A stretch of DNA of 64,000 nt from assembly GCA_030704615.1 (NCBI GenBank), contig CM060733.1:61320001-61384000 (forward strand). The letters are read 5' to 3'. Within the stretch, counting starts at the first letter, position 1. Every line of letters begins with the position of its first letter. The stretch comes from Takakia lepidozioides. Taxonomy: Eukaryota; Streptophyta; Takakiopsida; Takakiales; Takakiaceae. The translations under genes and the position numbers were made by a program. Positions 32,922-44,392 of the stretch are shown here, piece by piece. Under the pieces are notes generated by a model, which saw only the letters and a list, made by a program, of their open reading frames with translations, was not told where the DNA came from and did not search any database.

Positions 32922-33938
32922 GCCCCAGCGGGAGGAGCCCAGGCTGCCGGGATCCTGCGAAAGTACCATCAGATTGCATGCATCCATTCAGTTCTTACAT
33001 TATTCCTATTGTCTTCCTATTTCTAATCGCAAATCATATATCCAAGAAAACATCCAATAGATGGACCAATGGTGAGGGCACAAGGCCGCTTGTGAGTTCA
33101 ATATAATATAGATGTATGTTAGATGTCATCCATTATGGCCACTCCACCTATTAAAAAAAATGTCATTTGGATTGGGGTTGGGTACATGCTCATATGAGTG
33201 GAAAAAGATATTCCATGTATTCTAGAAATATCCATAAAATATGTTCTAACGAAAGGAAAGGATGCTCACAATTGAAAATATAAAGGGGAGGGATGTGAGG
33301 TTGGAGGCTCCGCGTTGTGCGGTGAGTGGAGAAAGGACTTAGCCGCTGGCAAGTCATCTCCCGTTGCTGAACGGATGCTTTCCGGCTTTCCCCCTTCCTA
33401 TCTGTTCCTGAATCTAGCTCGGTTGAGCTCGACGGATTTCGTTCGCTAGTATCTGATACTCTCAGGAGCTGAAATCTCCATAGACGAAAGTCCTTCTCAT
33501 CGCTTTCTGCTTCTCCCTACCCCCGGATGTGTTCATCCTTCTCTCTCTCCGACTTTTGTGTTTGGACTCTACGTAAGGAGCACTCGAAGGTTGAAGTCCC
33601 TTGTCCCTTCCTCTTCAAGAACTGCAACTCCTTGGTGTGCAGTCAGGAAAAGAGACGCTCTCCTCACTGTCCACTGCCAAGTCTTCAAGCTTACGCGGTG
33701 CGGCCAGCTGCATGCGTGTTGGCATTATCGCCCTTGGGAGTGGTTTTCAAATCCAGGGTATGGCTGTTTGGCGCGTGCTAACTTCTTCTTCCACCAGATA
33801 GGCTGCTCTGCGTCTTTCTTTCTACTTCTCCTCTCACCCCGCCCCTCTCATTTCCCTTCTTTCCCCCCTAGTTTGGTGCGTCTAACAGTCTGGTTCTCTC
33901 TTTTGTCCTAGTTTCTTAGTCCTGTCTAGCTTGTCTCT
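32922..33938. other. Intergenic DNA and 5' region of a LINE
   Basis: From about 33290 the sequence becomes GC-richer and leads without a break into the LINE ORF1 at 33939, so it is probably the LINE 5' UTR. No domain is seen in its short frames. Confidence 0.35.
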
Positions 33939-34990
33939 ATGGCTCCAAATGCGAGCGCTTCTTTTGGGGGCCCGCCCAAATCTTATGCATTCAGATCCAA
34001 TAGACAGCAGCGTGAGAGGCGTAGAAGCGGAGGGTTCTATAGACAAAATGGTATGGGTCTTCTTGGAGCAGCCCCGCCTTCTCCTCCAAGCAAGCAGGTG
34101 GAACTGTGGAGTGAGGAAGCACCTGTCATGAGAGAAGACCAGCCTGTTTTAGCTCTGAACATGGAGGTCATAAAAAGCTACTCACTGCTGTTGGCTGATA
34201 GAGGAATCTTACTGCACTTCCCAGGTCGGGTTCGTGACCGGCATTGGGCTCGAACGTGGAGCCAGGAGCATTTGGGCCCTGATGGTGACCTCACCAAGCA
34301 TTTTTGTCACCCCGTGGGAAGTGGATTCTTCTCTATCCTCTTTAGCTCTGCAGAGCTCACTGAAAAGGCGCTGAGGTTCAACATCCGGAAATCTCGCTAC
34401 AGAGTCCATATATTCCCCTGGTCTTCCGATTGGGGTCATAAAATGGGGGTGACTTGTAAACCTAGGGTGCTTGCTCTGCCATTTCTCCCGGCCATTTACC
34501 TCAGATCACTTCCAGAAATTGGTGCCCACTTTGGTGCATTTATAGGATCTATGAATGTGGATGATTTGGGTGAAGTGGACCTCCTCAGCATTGATTCAGT
34601 GGCTAACATGGAGCACACATGGGATTCGGGAGTCCCAAAGATTGTGGTTTGGATGCCCGAGAATGCCACTATAGAGGCCTTTCTTAAACTGCCAACTTTG
34701 GATAATTGTTTATCACTGTAGTAGTGTTGGAAGAGTCCCTCAAAGTCCTTTGTCACCAATGTCATAAGAAATGACACTTTAAAGTAGATTGCCCACAACT
34801 TAAGAAGGCAAAGAATTCTAACGAAGTGTCCCCGTCTGTGGTAGCAGTGCAGGCTGCAATGAATCAGTTCGAGCACAAGGGTACTGGTTCATTCAAAGGA
34901 GGGAATGATAGGGGAAAAGATGGCAGTGGTGTTCAAGATGAGGCCTCTCCGTCTGAGAGACACCAGGCCAAAAGACCCAGAATACTCTCC
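33939..34990 (+). pseudogene. LINE ORF1-like protein (DUF4283 type with zinc knuckle)
   Basis: The 260-residue frame has a basic, low-complexity N-terminus (residues 1-60) and then a DUF4283-like fold: WSQEHLGPDGDLTKHF, SGFFSILFSSAELTEKALRF and VHIFPWSSDWGHKMG, followed by LPFLPAIYLRSLPEIG. Two stops follow at 34719-34724. The same frame then encodes a zinc knuckle, CHQCHKK..HFKVDC, in which the Trp codon is TGA. Plant L1 ORF1 proteins of this type bind element RNA. Downstream the LINE is cut by copy B/E at 35183. Confidence 0.6.
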
Positions 34991-35182
34991 ACCCCATTGT
35001 CTGCTACGCAGTTTAATCCGAAGGATTCTTGCTCTCTCCGGTGCCATTGATCGAGCGATCCAGAGCGGAAGCAGTTATTTATAAAGTGGGGCAGGGTGAA
35101 GAGGATAATATGGGAGCCTTCTGCTGTTGCCTCAGATCTTTTCATAGGCTGCTTCTCCCGAACAACCCTTCCCCTTCGGATG

Positions 35183-35370
35183 TGTCGTGCGTATACATAT
35201 CGCTACACAACTACATCGTTGTCCAAAACCACACAACACATGTGCACGCCATACACTAGTATACCACTAGTCCACCACTAGTCCAGCCACTAGTCCAACC
35301 ACTAGGCTACAACTAGTCAGTCACTAGGCTGCCACTATGCTGCCCATTATGGCAGTCACTAGTCCACACA
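35183..35370 (-). repeat. Terminal repeat B2 of copy B/E
   Basis: 188 bp, ending CACGACA on the minus strand; almost the same as B1 at 35701-35888. The outer flank is GATG. Confidence 0.85.
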
Positions 35371-35371
35371 A

Positions 35372-35698
35372 TGATAAAGAAGAAGAATACAATCACAAGC
35401 TCATGCGAGCTCACAAAGCTGAAGCATAAACTCATGCATATATAAACTCATCACTCAAATATAAGTCAAGCCAAGTGCACCCCATGCCATGGGGAATCCA
35501 CACTACGGCGCCATAGCTAGGCGCGGTGAGGCTCAACTCGAGAAAGATGAGCCTCCCCCGTTTGCCGTGAAGATAACCATTCCAGGGCCTAAATCTGCCT
35601 TGACCCCTGGATTGATACTTGGGCCAATCCCAAATGTCAATATGGAAAAGCTAGCTATTTCCTAGCTAGTTTCACACTAGTGGTAAAATAACTTGACA
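35372..35698 (-). repeat. Repeat A2 of copy B/E
   Basis: 327 bp, TGTCAAG to TTATCA on the minus strand, matching A1 and A2 of copy D. Joined to B1 by GACAGCTGTC. Confidence 0.85.
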
Positions 35699-35700
35699 GC

Positions 35701-35888
35701 TGTCGTGCGCATACATATCACTACACAACTACATCGCTGTCCAAAACCACACAACACATGTGCATGCCACACACTAGTATACCACTAGTCCACCACTAGT
35801 CCAGCCACTAGTCCAACCACTAGGCTACAACTAGTCAGTCACTAGGCTGCCACTATGCTGCCCACTATGGCAGTCACTAGTCCACACA
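35701..35888 (-). repeat. Repeat B1 of copy B/E
   Basis: 188 bp. Preceded in element orientation by the G-rich tract at 35891-35901. Confidence 0.85.
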
Positions 35889-36148
35889 ATCGCCCCCCTA
35901 GCTGGTGCTTAGGTCCCTCTAAGTCCTGGTAGCCACAAGATGTGATAGTGACCATAGCCTCACTATGTCCTCCACCACTGTCTCTACTAAACTCAAACTC
36001 GATAGATCAAGAGGTCGGGTGCAAGAGTTGCCCCATCGTTAGTCGCCGTCTTGCAAACTGTGAACTTGAGCCTATGATCTCGTATATTGACTCCTATGAG
36101 CTTGGCCTCCCATGTCTTGTTAGCTGCCTCTAGTCATGTCCATTGCCA

Positions 36149-38047
36149 CTATCCCAAGCAGTGTGGACATAACCAATCTCCATCAGGAACCTTTTCAAGA
36201 GGTGGTGTCAAGCATCCCATGTGCCAACCTCTTGAGCATCGATCACACACCAGCATGGTGGCTGCCCCTTTGGCAGACTCACAGAGCATGCACCTCAAAC
36301 CTGCAAATACCACTGCCAAGTTTGGGTCAACTCTGCCATCGACATTGTGAAGGTGACATGGCGCACAATTACGCACATGGTCTTTCCAAGTCATGCCATC
36401 CCAACCCTCCAAGATCAGGACTCCTGAGGGCAACACCTCTCGAACCCTCAGAATAACACGCCCTACAGTGACATCCAGGGTCGTAGGAGCAGTCTGCTGC
36501 AAATAAACATAGTCACCCGAGCTAAACCGCCGAACCCCAGGATGATATCCTCCACCACGTATAGTGGCATGTCTCAATGTATCACGATGTTGTGCAATGG
36601 CAAGGTTCTCAAAAGCCATGGGCATGACTTTCTTGAACAACTTTGCACGCTGATCACATGCACGTACCCACACGTCCGGATCGTCAAGGTTAAGGACTTG
36701 AGGAGTGTCCCTACGAATGGCTGCAGGCAAATCCGGCTCTCGGCCAAAGAGAAGGAAATATGGTGAGAAGGAGACAAGTGATGCTTGTTTGCTGAACCTG
36801 TAGCCCATGGCTAACCAAGGCACCTGAAGATCCCAATCTCCTAGGTGTCCTTTCTGCAAGCCATACTTGCGCAAACCCCTCTTCACCGTCTGAACAACTC
36901 TATCTGCCAAGCCATCGGCCTCAAGATGATCCCGAGAAGTGGTGCGGTGGTCTATCAAGGCTTTATCACACAAAGCCTGAAACTCCCCCAAGAACTCTCT
37001 CCCTTGGTCTGTGAGTACCTCAGCTGGAGCACCGAATGAGCTAAGCACATGATCCAAAAATGCATACGAGAAGTGCTCCACCATCACCAACACATATCTG
37101 TGGTGGCGCATAGTCAGTGGCAACGGTCCTACGAAGTCAAGACTCCACCTGTAGCCCAATCCCATGATTGGTAAATGATGCAACTGTGGTGTAGGGGCGT
37201 TGAATGAAGCACGCACCCTGTCACACACCATGCACCTAGCCACAAACTGTTGCACCTCTGTGTGCATACCACGCCACCAATACTGTCTCTGCAGTAAACT
37301 GTGAGTGCGTCGCACTCCAAAATGCCCCAACTCCTCATGGGCATGCCGCACTAACCGTGCAAGCTGTGTGGGGTGAGGCACAATCCTCACCCGACCATCC
37401 TCTAATACTCGGAGCAGGTGTATCCCCTCCCATTTGAACCTCTTGGCTCGTTGCAGGATCCGATCCCTCTTCTTGGCAGTCACAGTGGCTGCCGTGTCTC
37501 CAGTACGGAGGTAGTCCAACACAGCCGAATCCTCATGTATATCTCGAGTACCACCTAGCTCATCACTAGCCTCAGGGTCCTCAGACACTCCGTCTACAGT
37601 CATCCCTGTTGTAGGTCCAACCTGACCTCCCGATGCCAAGATACACAAAAAGACAGATGCATGCCATCCCGACACCATCTCCTCGTCCGTTTCACCATGC
37701 CACCGAGCTCCAGTGTCATCCTGCTGGCTCGTGCATGGATTGTGACTCAAACCATCCGCATCCTGATTGACCAAACCCGGTCGATGCACAACTTGAAAGT
37801 CATACTCATGGAGTATGAGTGCCCACCGTGCAAGCTTCCCCTTAAGCGTGTCTGACTCCACCAACCACTTGAGTGGTTGGTGATCCGTGACAAGGGTGAA
37901 GAGATTGCCGTATAGATAGCACCTGAAGTGTGCCACATCCCACACTGCAGCTAAACACTCTCCCTCATATGAGCTATACTTAGCCTCTGCAGCGTTGTTC
38001 GAGCGGCTAGCATAAGCCACTAAAAACTCTCTTCCCTCATCATCCAC
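36149..38047 (-). CDS. RNase H-integrase-PHD polyprotein part, copy B/E
   Basis: This 632-residue frame is the best-preserved C-terminal half of the family. RNase H comes first (YEGECLAAVWDVAHFRC, TDHQPLKWL, DADGLSHNPC). After an acidic connector the integrase follows, with its HHCC segment (HAHEELGHFG, CMVCDRV), first Asp in WSLDFVGPLP, second in LTDQGREF and Glu in LADRVVQ's neighbourhood. Seventeen residues between the first and second Asp are missing compared with copies A and D. The end is an intact C4HC3 PHD finger: CMLC, CDRC, HMGC and CPHC, with Trp before the last pair. Met and Trp around the CDRC/WH positions are typical of histone-tail readers. It is in frame with RT in the parental polyprotein; frame breaks lie near 38050-38180. 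Confidence 0.88.
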   Translation of the reverse strand: MDDEGREFLVAYASRSNNAAEAKYSSYEGECLAAVWDVAHFRCYLYGNLFTLVTDHQPLKWLVESDTLKGKLARWALILHEYDFQVVHRPGLVNQDADGLSHNPCTSQQDDTGARWHGETDEEMVSGWHASVFLCILASGGQVGPTTGMTVDGVSEDPEASDELGGTRDIHEDSAVLDYLRTGDTAATVTAKKRDRILQRAKRFKWEGIHLLRVLEDGRVRIVPHPTQLARLVRHAHEELGHFGVRRTHSLLQRQYWWRGMHTEVQQFVARCMVCDRVRASFNAPTPQLHHLPIMGLGYRWSLDFVGPLPLTMRHHRYVLVMVEHFSYAFLDHVLSSFGAPAEVLTDQGREFLGEFQALCDKALIDHRTTSRDHLEADGLADRVVQTVKRGLRKYGLQKGHLGDWDLQVPWLAMGYRFSKQASLVSFSPYFLLFGREPDLPAAIRRDTPQVLNLDDPDVWVRACDQRAKLFKKVMPMAFENLAIAQHRDTLRHATIRGGGYHPGVRRFSSGDYVYLQQTAPTTLDVTVGRVILRVREVLPSGVLILEGWDGMTWKDHVRNCAPCHLHNVDGRVDPNLAVVFAGLRCMLCESAKGAATMLVCDRCSRGWHMGCLTPPLEKVPDGDWLCPHCLG

Positions 38048-38176
38048 CTACGTGAGCACCGCTCCAAGCCCGAGCATGCTCCAATCCGGATGCAGCTGAA
38101 AGGGACGCCCCCTGATAGGCCGTCTCAGGATAGGCGCCGAAGTCAACCTCGTCTTGAGCTCTTGAAAAACTCGTTC

Positions 38177-39209
38177 CTACTCATCTTCCCACTGCCACTG
38201 CTGGTCCACCTTGGTCAGCTTGGTTAGAGCCTTTGCAATGGCACTAAATCCCTTGACAAACCGTCTATAATAGTTTGCCAACCCCATGAAAGCTCGAACT
38301 CGGCTCACATCCGTGGGGCGTGGAATCTGTGCAATGGCCTCTACCTTAGTCTGTTGTACCCCCAATCCTCCAGGATATGTCATGTGATCCAGATACTCAA
38401 TCTAGTTGTGGAAAAACTTGCACTTGCAACTTCAATCCGTGCGCTCTCAAGCGCTCCAATACCACCTGAAGGTGTCTCTCATGCTCCTCCACCGTAGCAC
38501 TAAAGATGATGATGTCATCTATGTAGCACCGAGTAAAGTCCACCCCTGCTAGAATCCTATCCATGACTCTCTGAAACTCTGCAGGAGCGTTCTTAAGCCC
38601 AAATGGCCACTGATATAGGCAATCCTTGCCGTGCTCATTGATCCCCCAGAATGTCGTCTTCTGCTTGTCCGCCTCCTTGATCGGCAACTGGTGATATCCG
38701 GATCGTAAATCCAAAGTGCTAAAGACCTTAACATGCCCGATGGCATCAAAGATCTTCTCTGGTGTTGGCATGGCATACTTATCGGACTTGGTCTGACGAT
38801 TTACAGGCCGGTAATTACCGCACATACATCTCTCCGTCCAATTGCCATAGACATCCTTCTTGGCTGGCATCACTGTGGCTGAAGCATACTCTCCACCAGA
38901 GAGCTCCACCAAACCAGCCTCCCAAAGATCTTGAGTCCTCATCTGAATCAAAGACCTCTCCATGTCACTGTATCTATAGGGTCTCCGAAAGATTGGCGTG
39001 TCAGTGGCCAACTCAATACGAATCTCTTGACCCTTCAGTGCTCCCAAGTCCTTCAAACTGAAGGCAAAGCAATTCATGTAAGCCCTCAGGAACCGCCGTA
39101 TGCGTCGTCTTTCTCCTCTGGTGACAATGGGTCCAATGTCAGGCTCCCAATTGTCCTCCGTAACTGCAACCTTAAGTCCAGTGGGCTTAGAAGTAGAGGA
39201 CGAGTCCAA
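38177..39209 (-). pseudogene. Reverse transcriptase, copy B/E
   Basis: The first frame (38397-39209) runs from the segment after the readthrough stop through [55 protein letters not shown] and the active site CYIDDIIIF. The second frame (38177-38383) has the thumb region RVRAFMGLANYYRRFVKGF. The two are separated by a shift near 38390-38430. RT copies element RNA to DNA within particles. The motif set places it in Ty3/gypsy. Confidence 0.88.
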
Positions 39210-39215
39210 TGGTTG

Positions 39216-39218
39216 TTA
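39216..39218 (-). promoter_or_regulatory. Readthrough-type stop between DNMT and RT, copy B/E
   Basis: TAA followed by CAA CCA. Frames before and after the stop are the same. Copies A and D have TAG at this place with the same following hexamer. Confidence 0.65.
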
Positions 39219-40427
39219 TGTTGCAACCTCTTGAGCAGTACTCCCTACCTGCTCAGTCTAACTGCTGCAACTGAGCATCCCACAGGAGGCCAGGTCCACT
39301 ATCCCGGAAAGCGTGCGATCATGGGAAGCTGAGTAGTGTAGATAATGCTGCTCGTGGTTGACCACCGCCAAAGGCGAACGGTCATCGTGTCTCATACGCT
39401 GAGACTGCCTCCCTGTGTCCAAAATGCTATCCACTGTGAGGTGTGCTGGCCGCTGCATCCCATCAAATGCACGCTTGAGCAGTGCGGGTGGTATTAAGTT
39501 AGTCCACCATAGCCGTGGACGATGAGCCCGTGACCCCACTGCAGTTACATCTAGCAACACTGCTGACCCAAGCCACGACCGGACTTGATGCACACTAGCC
39601 ATCATCCTGGCCCGAGAATCGCCCATCTGTGGCACATTCTCCAAGATGTATGCTGGAGATACAACTTGATGAAGTTGCAAGTGGCGCAAAACCCGCACCA
39701 TCTCCCAAAATAGACCCGACCTCGAGTCTCGCAATCCATGGCCATGCCCGGCTGATGAATGCCCTTGGCAGGGCCAACCTACCACTACCAGATCAATGGA
39801 GCCAACCCGCTCCAAATCCTGCGCCCCCAGCAACGAAATGTCTGTTGGCAAGGCCTGCTAATATCCACGAACTGCAAACACCGACAACAACTCAGGGTAC
39901 TGCTGCACCAACTGAGCAACATGACGAAGTGAAACGTGTCGTGCAGTCTCATCCCTCTCCACATACAGGTAACGCCAAACTTGCACACGTGTCTGTGACA
40001 CAACAGCCAATCCGGTGCTGATCCCGCCAAACGAGTCCAGAAGACAAACGCCTTCATCCGGATACTGCCACATAATAGGTGTGGTGTCCAATGGAGACAA
40101 CTGAGGTGGTCCTGGTGCAATCCTCGCACTCTCCTCCTCTCCCGATGGTACAAAAGCCTCTATCCAGGCTTGTTGCACCCGTCGATCAGCAACCTGCTGC
40201 AAATCCTTGATCGTGCCCCACAATGGAGTCTGAGCAATCATGGCAGACAACTCCGCCATACCATGCATGTCATCCTGCTCTCCTGGAGGTGACACATCCT
40301 CTGAATGAGCGTTGCCCTCAAGCAACTCTCCAGGCCAACTCACTGCAGCTGTGAATGTTGTTAGTATCGTCATCTTGCCTTGCTGGGCAACCGCAACTCC
40401 TCCTATGAATGTCATAGGGAGCTGCAC
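39219..40427 (-). pseudogene. DNMT domain, copy B/E, motif X lost
   Basis: Motif I is LLDSFGGISTGLAVVSQ (Leu to Ser change against copy A). After a CAG to TAG stop near 39860, the second frame has GWPCQGHSSAGHGHGLRD, YILENVP and AHRPRLWWTN. The region then jumps from the segment corresponding to LLCDAQLQQL to AQEVA just before the readthrough stop. About 150 codons including the ERERAMGF segment and motif X are deleted, so this copy cannot encode an active enzyme. The upstream part of the frame is the protease-DNMT linker. Confidence 0.85.
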
Positions 40428-40887
40428 ATGCCGACCCTCCCCTGACTGCCAGCCAGGCCTATAGGAAGTTGACTTCTCCTAAAAATCTAAGGTGAAGCCC
40501 ATGGGGTACAACACTGCCCCACCAACCAGAACATCGTACGAGACCGCGTCTGTCACAATGGCCTTGGCTCGCATCACTGAGCCATTTGTAGGGTGATCCG
40601 GCCGTAGTCTGATAGCCAACTCACGTCGTGTCATGCCCCGAGCCTGCTCTGATGCTCCCAAAGACGTCTGTATCTGGAAAGGACAAGGCTCCATATCCGC
40701 CTCCGTGAGGCCCAAGCCTGCAATAGCAGCTCTGCCTAACATCAATGGCTGAGCCTCCGAGTCCAACAAGACCCGCAGCGGCCGGTACCTCTTGCCTGCC
40801 GGTCCACTCAAACAGAAAATGCCATCCTGGTTGTCTAACATGACAACTCCAAGTGTCACCATGGCGCGTTCAATGGCTGGCCTAGCT
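40428..40887 (-). pseudogene. Aspartic protease region, copy B/E
   Basis: The frame has LLDSEAQPLMLG, where the usual catalytic DSG reads DSE, followed by the conserved LPDGSV-like flap region and FTLDF ending at TGG to TAG. The domain matures the polyprotein. It is cut at 40887 by the chromovirus; the last five bases (TAGCT) are the duplicated target. The linker continues at 48004. Confidence 0.8.
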
Positions 40888-41622
40888 TGTCGCGGCCCTT
40901 TGCCTTGAGGGAAGGGGTCTCGGGACACACGAGGGGCTGCCCCTGTGGTGGGGGCAGCGGCAGCGATAGGTACGGGGGGGGGGGGGGGGCTGAAGCACCC
41001 TTGATTGCCCAAGGCACTCAGGGAAGCGGAGGCGCTCACTAGGTGGAGCCCCGCACACCGGGTTGCGGTGGGGGTGGCTCCACAAGGGGTGGGGGTAGCT
41101 TAGCGGGATTTAGTGGGGGTGGCATAGGACTCACCATGGGGGCGGAGACCTCGTGGTGGGAGTCGTGGGGAGTCTTGGGACTCATCACGGTCCATAGGGG
41201 CCGTGGTGAGTGGGCCAAGACTCACCGCGACTCATCACCGGGAGTCGAGGGCGTTCATGGTGGTTCGCCATAAAATGGCATGGCTGGTTGTGAAACCCCC
41301 GCAGACAGCTACAGAAGTATATATAAGGGGAGTAGTGACCCCGAGAATGGTGCAAGCCCGTTGGTGACCAAAACTAGTGAGTAAGCGAGCGAGCCGGAAA
41401 GCGACCAAAGAGTGGGAGCTGTTCCGGACTGCCATCTACCAAAGGGAATTCTCCTAGTCCCAAATAGGTGGAGGGTTTAGAGGGAAGCGAAGGGGACCGT
41501 TATGTCCCGGTGAGCAGCCGAAGCTCCAAGTTGGCCCGGCGGCCAGGTTGGGAGTCAGGCGCGCGCATCAAAGCGAGTAACTATGACTTGAAGGGGAGCT
41601 TACCGAAGTGAGGTGCGCGACA
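40888..41622 (+). repeat. 5' LTR of the chromovirus
   Basis: Starts TGTCGCG and ends CGCGACA. A TATATATAA box at 41318-41326 marks the probable U3/R promoter. A G run of about 17 near 40976 varies between the two LTRs. Confidence 0.92.
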
Positions 41623-41624
41623 CT

Positions 41625-41636
41625 TGGTATCAGAGC
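41625..41636 (+). promoter_or_regulatory. Primer-binding site, initiator tRNA-Met type
   Basis: TGGTATCAGAGC, two bases after the LTR, is the standard plant initiator-Met primer site. Confidence 0.9.
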
Positions 41637-41677
41637 TTAGAGTTCAGTACGCGATCGTCCTTAGGATTGGCCTCATC

Positions 41678-42650
41678 ATGGGGTCAGGCAAGCCAAAGCG
41701 AAAGCGGAACGGCCCAAAAGATGATGATCCTGGTGAGCCCGATGGGGCGAAGTGTCACCGAAGCGGCCGTTTGAGGACGCGACGCAGGTTTCTGAAAGCG
41801 AGGCCGCTCAAAAGCGGGAGGAATCCGAGGAGTCGGAGCCCGAGGAATCCGTGAGAGCTTCGACCGACCAACAGATGCCTCCCATGCCGGCAGCCTTTTG
41901 GGAAGGGTTGTTGGCGCAATTTGGCGGGACGTTGAAGACGTGTTGAAGGCGGCTAATGCCACTTCCACTAAGGCAAAGTTTAAGGTGAAGCCTAAGGAAC
42001 CCGGCACCTTTGAGGGCGTCCAAAATCGGAAGGCACTCAACACCTAGCTCCTGGAGCTAGAGCAGTACTTCTCCGGGCGGCCAAGTTGAGTGACGAGGAT
42101 CGGTGGAAGTGGCTCCCACCTATTTGAGGGCTATGCTCAACAATGGTGGCAGAAATGCCTTCACGACCGAGGTCCAAGCCCGGAAACCTTGAACTGGAGT
42201 GGGTTCAAGGAATTGATGAAGAGACAGTTTGTGCCCCTCAACGCGTCCTGGCTTGCCCGGGACAAGATGAGGAATTTGAAGCAAACAGATGACATTCGGA
42301 TGTATGTCCAGGCTTTCAATGTGCTGTTGCTCGAAGTCGCGGACATGGCAGAACCAGAAATGGTCTTCAACTTTGTGGCGGGACTGGCCCCATGGGCCAG
42401 GCGGAAGTTGGAGGAGAAGCCACCCAAGACTTTGAACGAGGCAATTGAGAGGGCTGAATGTTTCTCGGATGTCCCTAGGGGTGAGAGACAAGGCCGTACG
42501 GAGCTGAACCACAAGAAGACCCGGCGGGAAGGTGACTCCTCCCGACCGGAAAAGAAGTGGGATAGGCCACGCGGCGACAATGGCACGTGGAAATCGAAGG
42601 GAGGGCCTTCACCCGTCAAGGCGGCACCCGGTCTTTGAAAGGAAAAGCGG
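41678..42650 (+). pseudogene. Gag of the chromovirus
   Basis: The ATG at 41678 begins a basic N-terminus (MGSGKPKRKRNGPKDDD). After a shift near 41740-42090 the capsid-like segment continues: FEGYAQQWWQKCLHDRG, LNWSGFKELMKRQFVP and MYVQAFNVLLLEVADMAEP. A damaged zinc-knuckle region lies near 42690-42750. Gag forms the particle that holds the RNA. Confidence 0.82.
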
Positions 42651-42749
42651 GTGGAGCGGCTTATGGCGGACAGAAGGTGACCTTTGATGGAGTGTGTTTC
42701 AATTGGTGGGAGCCCGGGCACATGGCAAGAAGTGCACAAAACCTCGACA

Positions 42750-43200
42750 ATTGAACATGACTCGGGCAACCACGGAGCTGTCGGAAGATACCATCAGTCG
42801 CTTGGTGGAAGCGGTGGTCGCCAGGACTTGCAAGGTAGGCAACTATTCTTGTGAGTTGTATCAGGAAACTGGCGCCCTGCGTAAAGGGAGTCAGTTATTG
42901 TTCGTGGATGGGATAATATCCGGAACTAACGTGTCGTTGTTGGTGGACATAGGAGCGTCGCACTCCTTCATGACGCCGGCGGCGGCGCGAAAGTTGGGAC
43001 TCTACTCCCGACAAGTGACGTGGGGGCCTCTATTGAGGTGCGTTCTGCCAAGGAGAACCACAGTTTGCAACAAGGTTGGCGTTTGATGTCCCTCTTCAAC
43101 TGGGGAGTTGGGAGGGACGTGAGAACTTCACCATCTGCGAGATCGATGGAGAGGGCGAATAAACCTTCTGTCAGCAAAGGAGTGGGCCGTGGAGGAGGCA
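42750..43200 (+). pseudogene. Aspartic protease of the chromovirus
   Basis: The frame has SLLVDIGASHSFMTPAAA near 42930-42985, an aspartic protease site in which the usual DSG/DTG reads DIG. The shift near 43020 separates it from RT. Processing activity is doubtful. Confidence 0.75.
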
Positions 43201-43984
43201 CACGAGCCCCAATTTTTGCTTTACATTAGAGAAGTAAAAGGAGAAGGCGATGGGGAGCCGAGCCCAGATTGGATCAAGGGGATTTTGGAGAAATACCAGG
43301 ATGTGATGTCGGAGGATTTACCAAGCGGCTTGCCACCGCGAAGAGGAGTTGACCACAAGATTGAGGTGATACCGGGATCGAAACCGCCTGCCAAGGCGCC
43401 CTACCGGTTTGAGCCACAGAGAGTTGGTCGAGCTGAAGACTCAGCTCAAGGATCTAATGTCAAAGGGGTACATCAGGCCGAGTAAGTCACCTTACGGAGC
43501 CCCGGTGCTATTTGCAGACAAGAAGGATGGGACGCTGCGGATGTGTGTTGATTACAAGGCTCTGAATAAGGTGACTATAAAAAACCGGTACCCTTTGCCA
43601 AGGATCGACGACCTCTTCGATCAGTTGGCAGGAGCGAAGTATTTCAGCCGGATCGACTTGCGCTCCGGCTATCACCAAATTCGGGTGGCGGAAGGAGATG
43701 AGGAGAAGACCGCGTGCAGGACAAGGTATGGTTCATATGAGTTCTTGGTGATGCCTTTTGGGCTCACCAATGCACCAGCGACATTTAGCACGCTGATGAA
43801 CAACCTTTTCCAGGAGTGGTTGGATGACTTGTGATCGTGTACATCGATGACATCTTGGTGTACTTGAAAACAAAGGAGGAGCACCTGGAGCACCTGAAAA
43901 GGGTGTTCCAAAAATTGCGAGAAGGGAAGCTGTATGCCAAAGCTTCAAAGTGCGAATTTGGGGTCACAAAAGTGGAGTTCCTGG
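43201..43984 (+). pseudogene. Reverse transcriptase of the chromovirus
   Basis: Three frames together give [56 protein letters not shown] and [18 protein letters not shown]. After a one-base shift near 43832 comes the active site VYIDDILVY and then KCEFGVTKVEFLG. The frame is then cut by the hairpin array. The motif set is typical of plant chromoviruses. Confidence 0.9.
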
Positions 43985-44392
43985 GGGGAGAGAGGGAGAG
44001 AGTGGGAGAGATGAGGGAAGAAAAATAAAAAAGAAGGTTGGGGGGGGGGAGTGACTCAGCAGCTGCTGCTGCTCAGTCACTTCCCCCCCTCCACCTTTTC
44101 GTTTTTTGTTTGTGGAATGGTGGGGGGTGCTGAAAGCAGCTTGCTGCTGCTGGTCTTAGCCCCCCCCCCCCCCCCCGACCTTCATTTTTTGGTTTTGGCA
44201 ATGGTGGGGGCCACTGAGAGGGTGCCTGCTGCTACTCTCAGTCCCCCATTTTTATTTTTTTATTTTTTTTGAATGGTGGGGGGCTGACAACAGCAACAAG
44301 TGCTGGTGCTCTCATCACCCCCCCCCCCCCCCCCCCCCCTCTTTTCATTTTTTTGCTATCAGCAGAGAGAGAAAGGGGGAGACCTCCTATTA
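43985..44392. repeat. Array of G-run/C-run hairpin units within the chromovirus
   Basis: Four degenerate units, each G run - CTGA...GCAGC stem - GCTGCTG...TCAG - C run, are separated by T-rich spacers (near 44036-44095, 44124-44176, 44205-44255 and 44274-44340). They replace the RT-RNase H connection of the chromovirus. The first unit matches 1075-1128. Confidence 0.75.
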
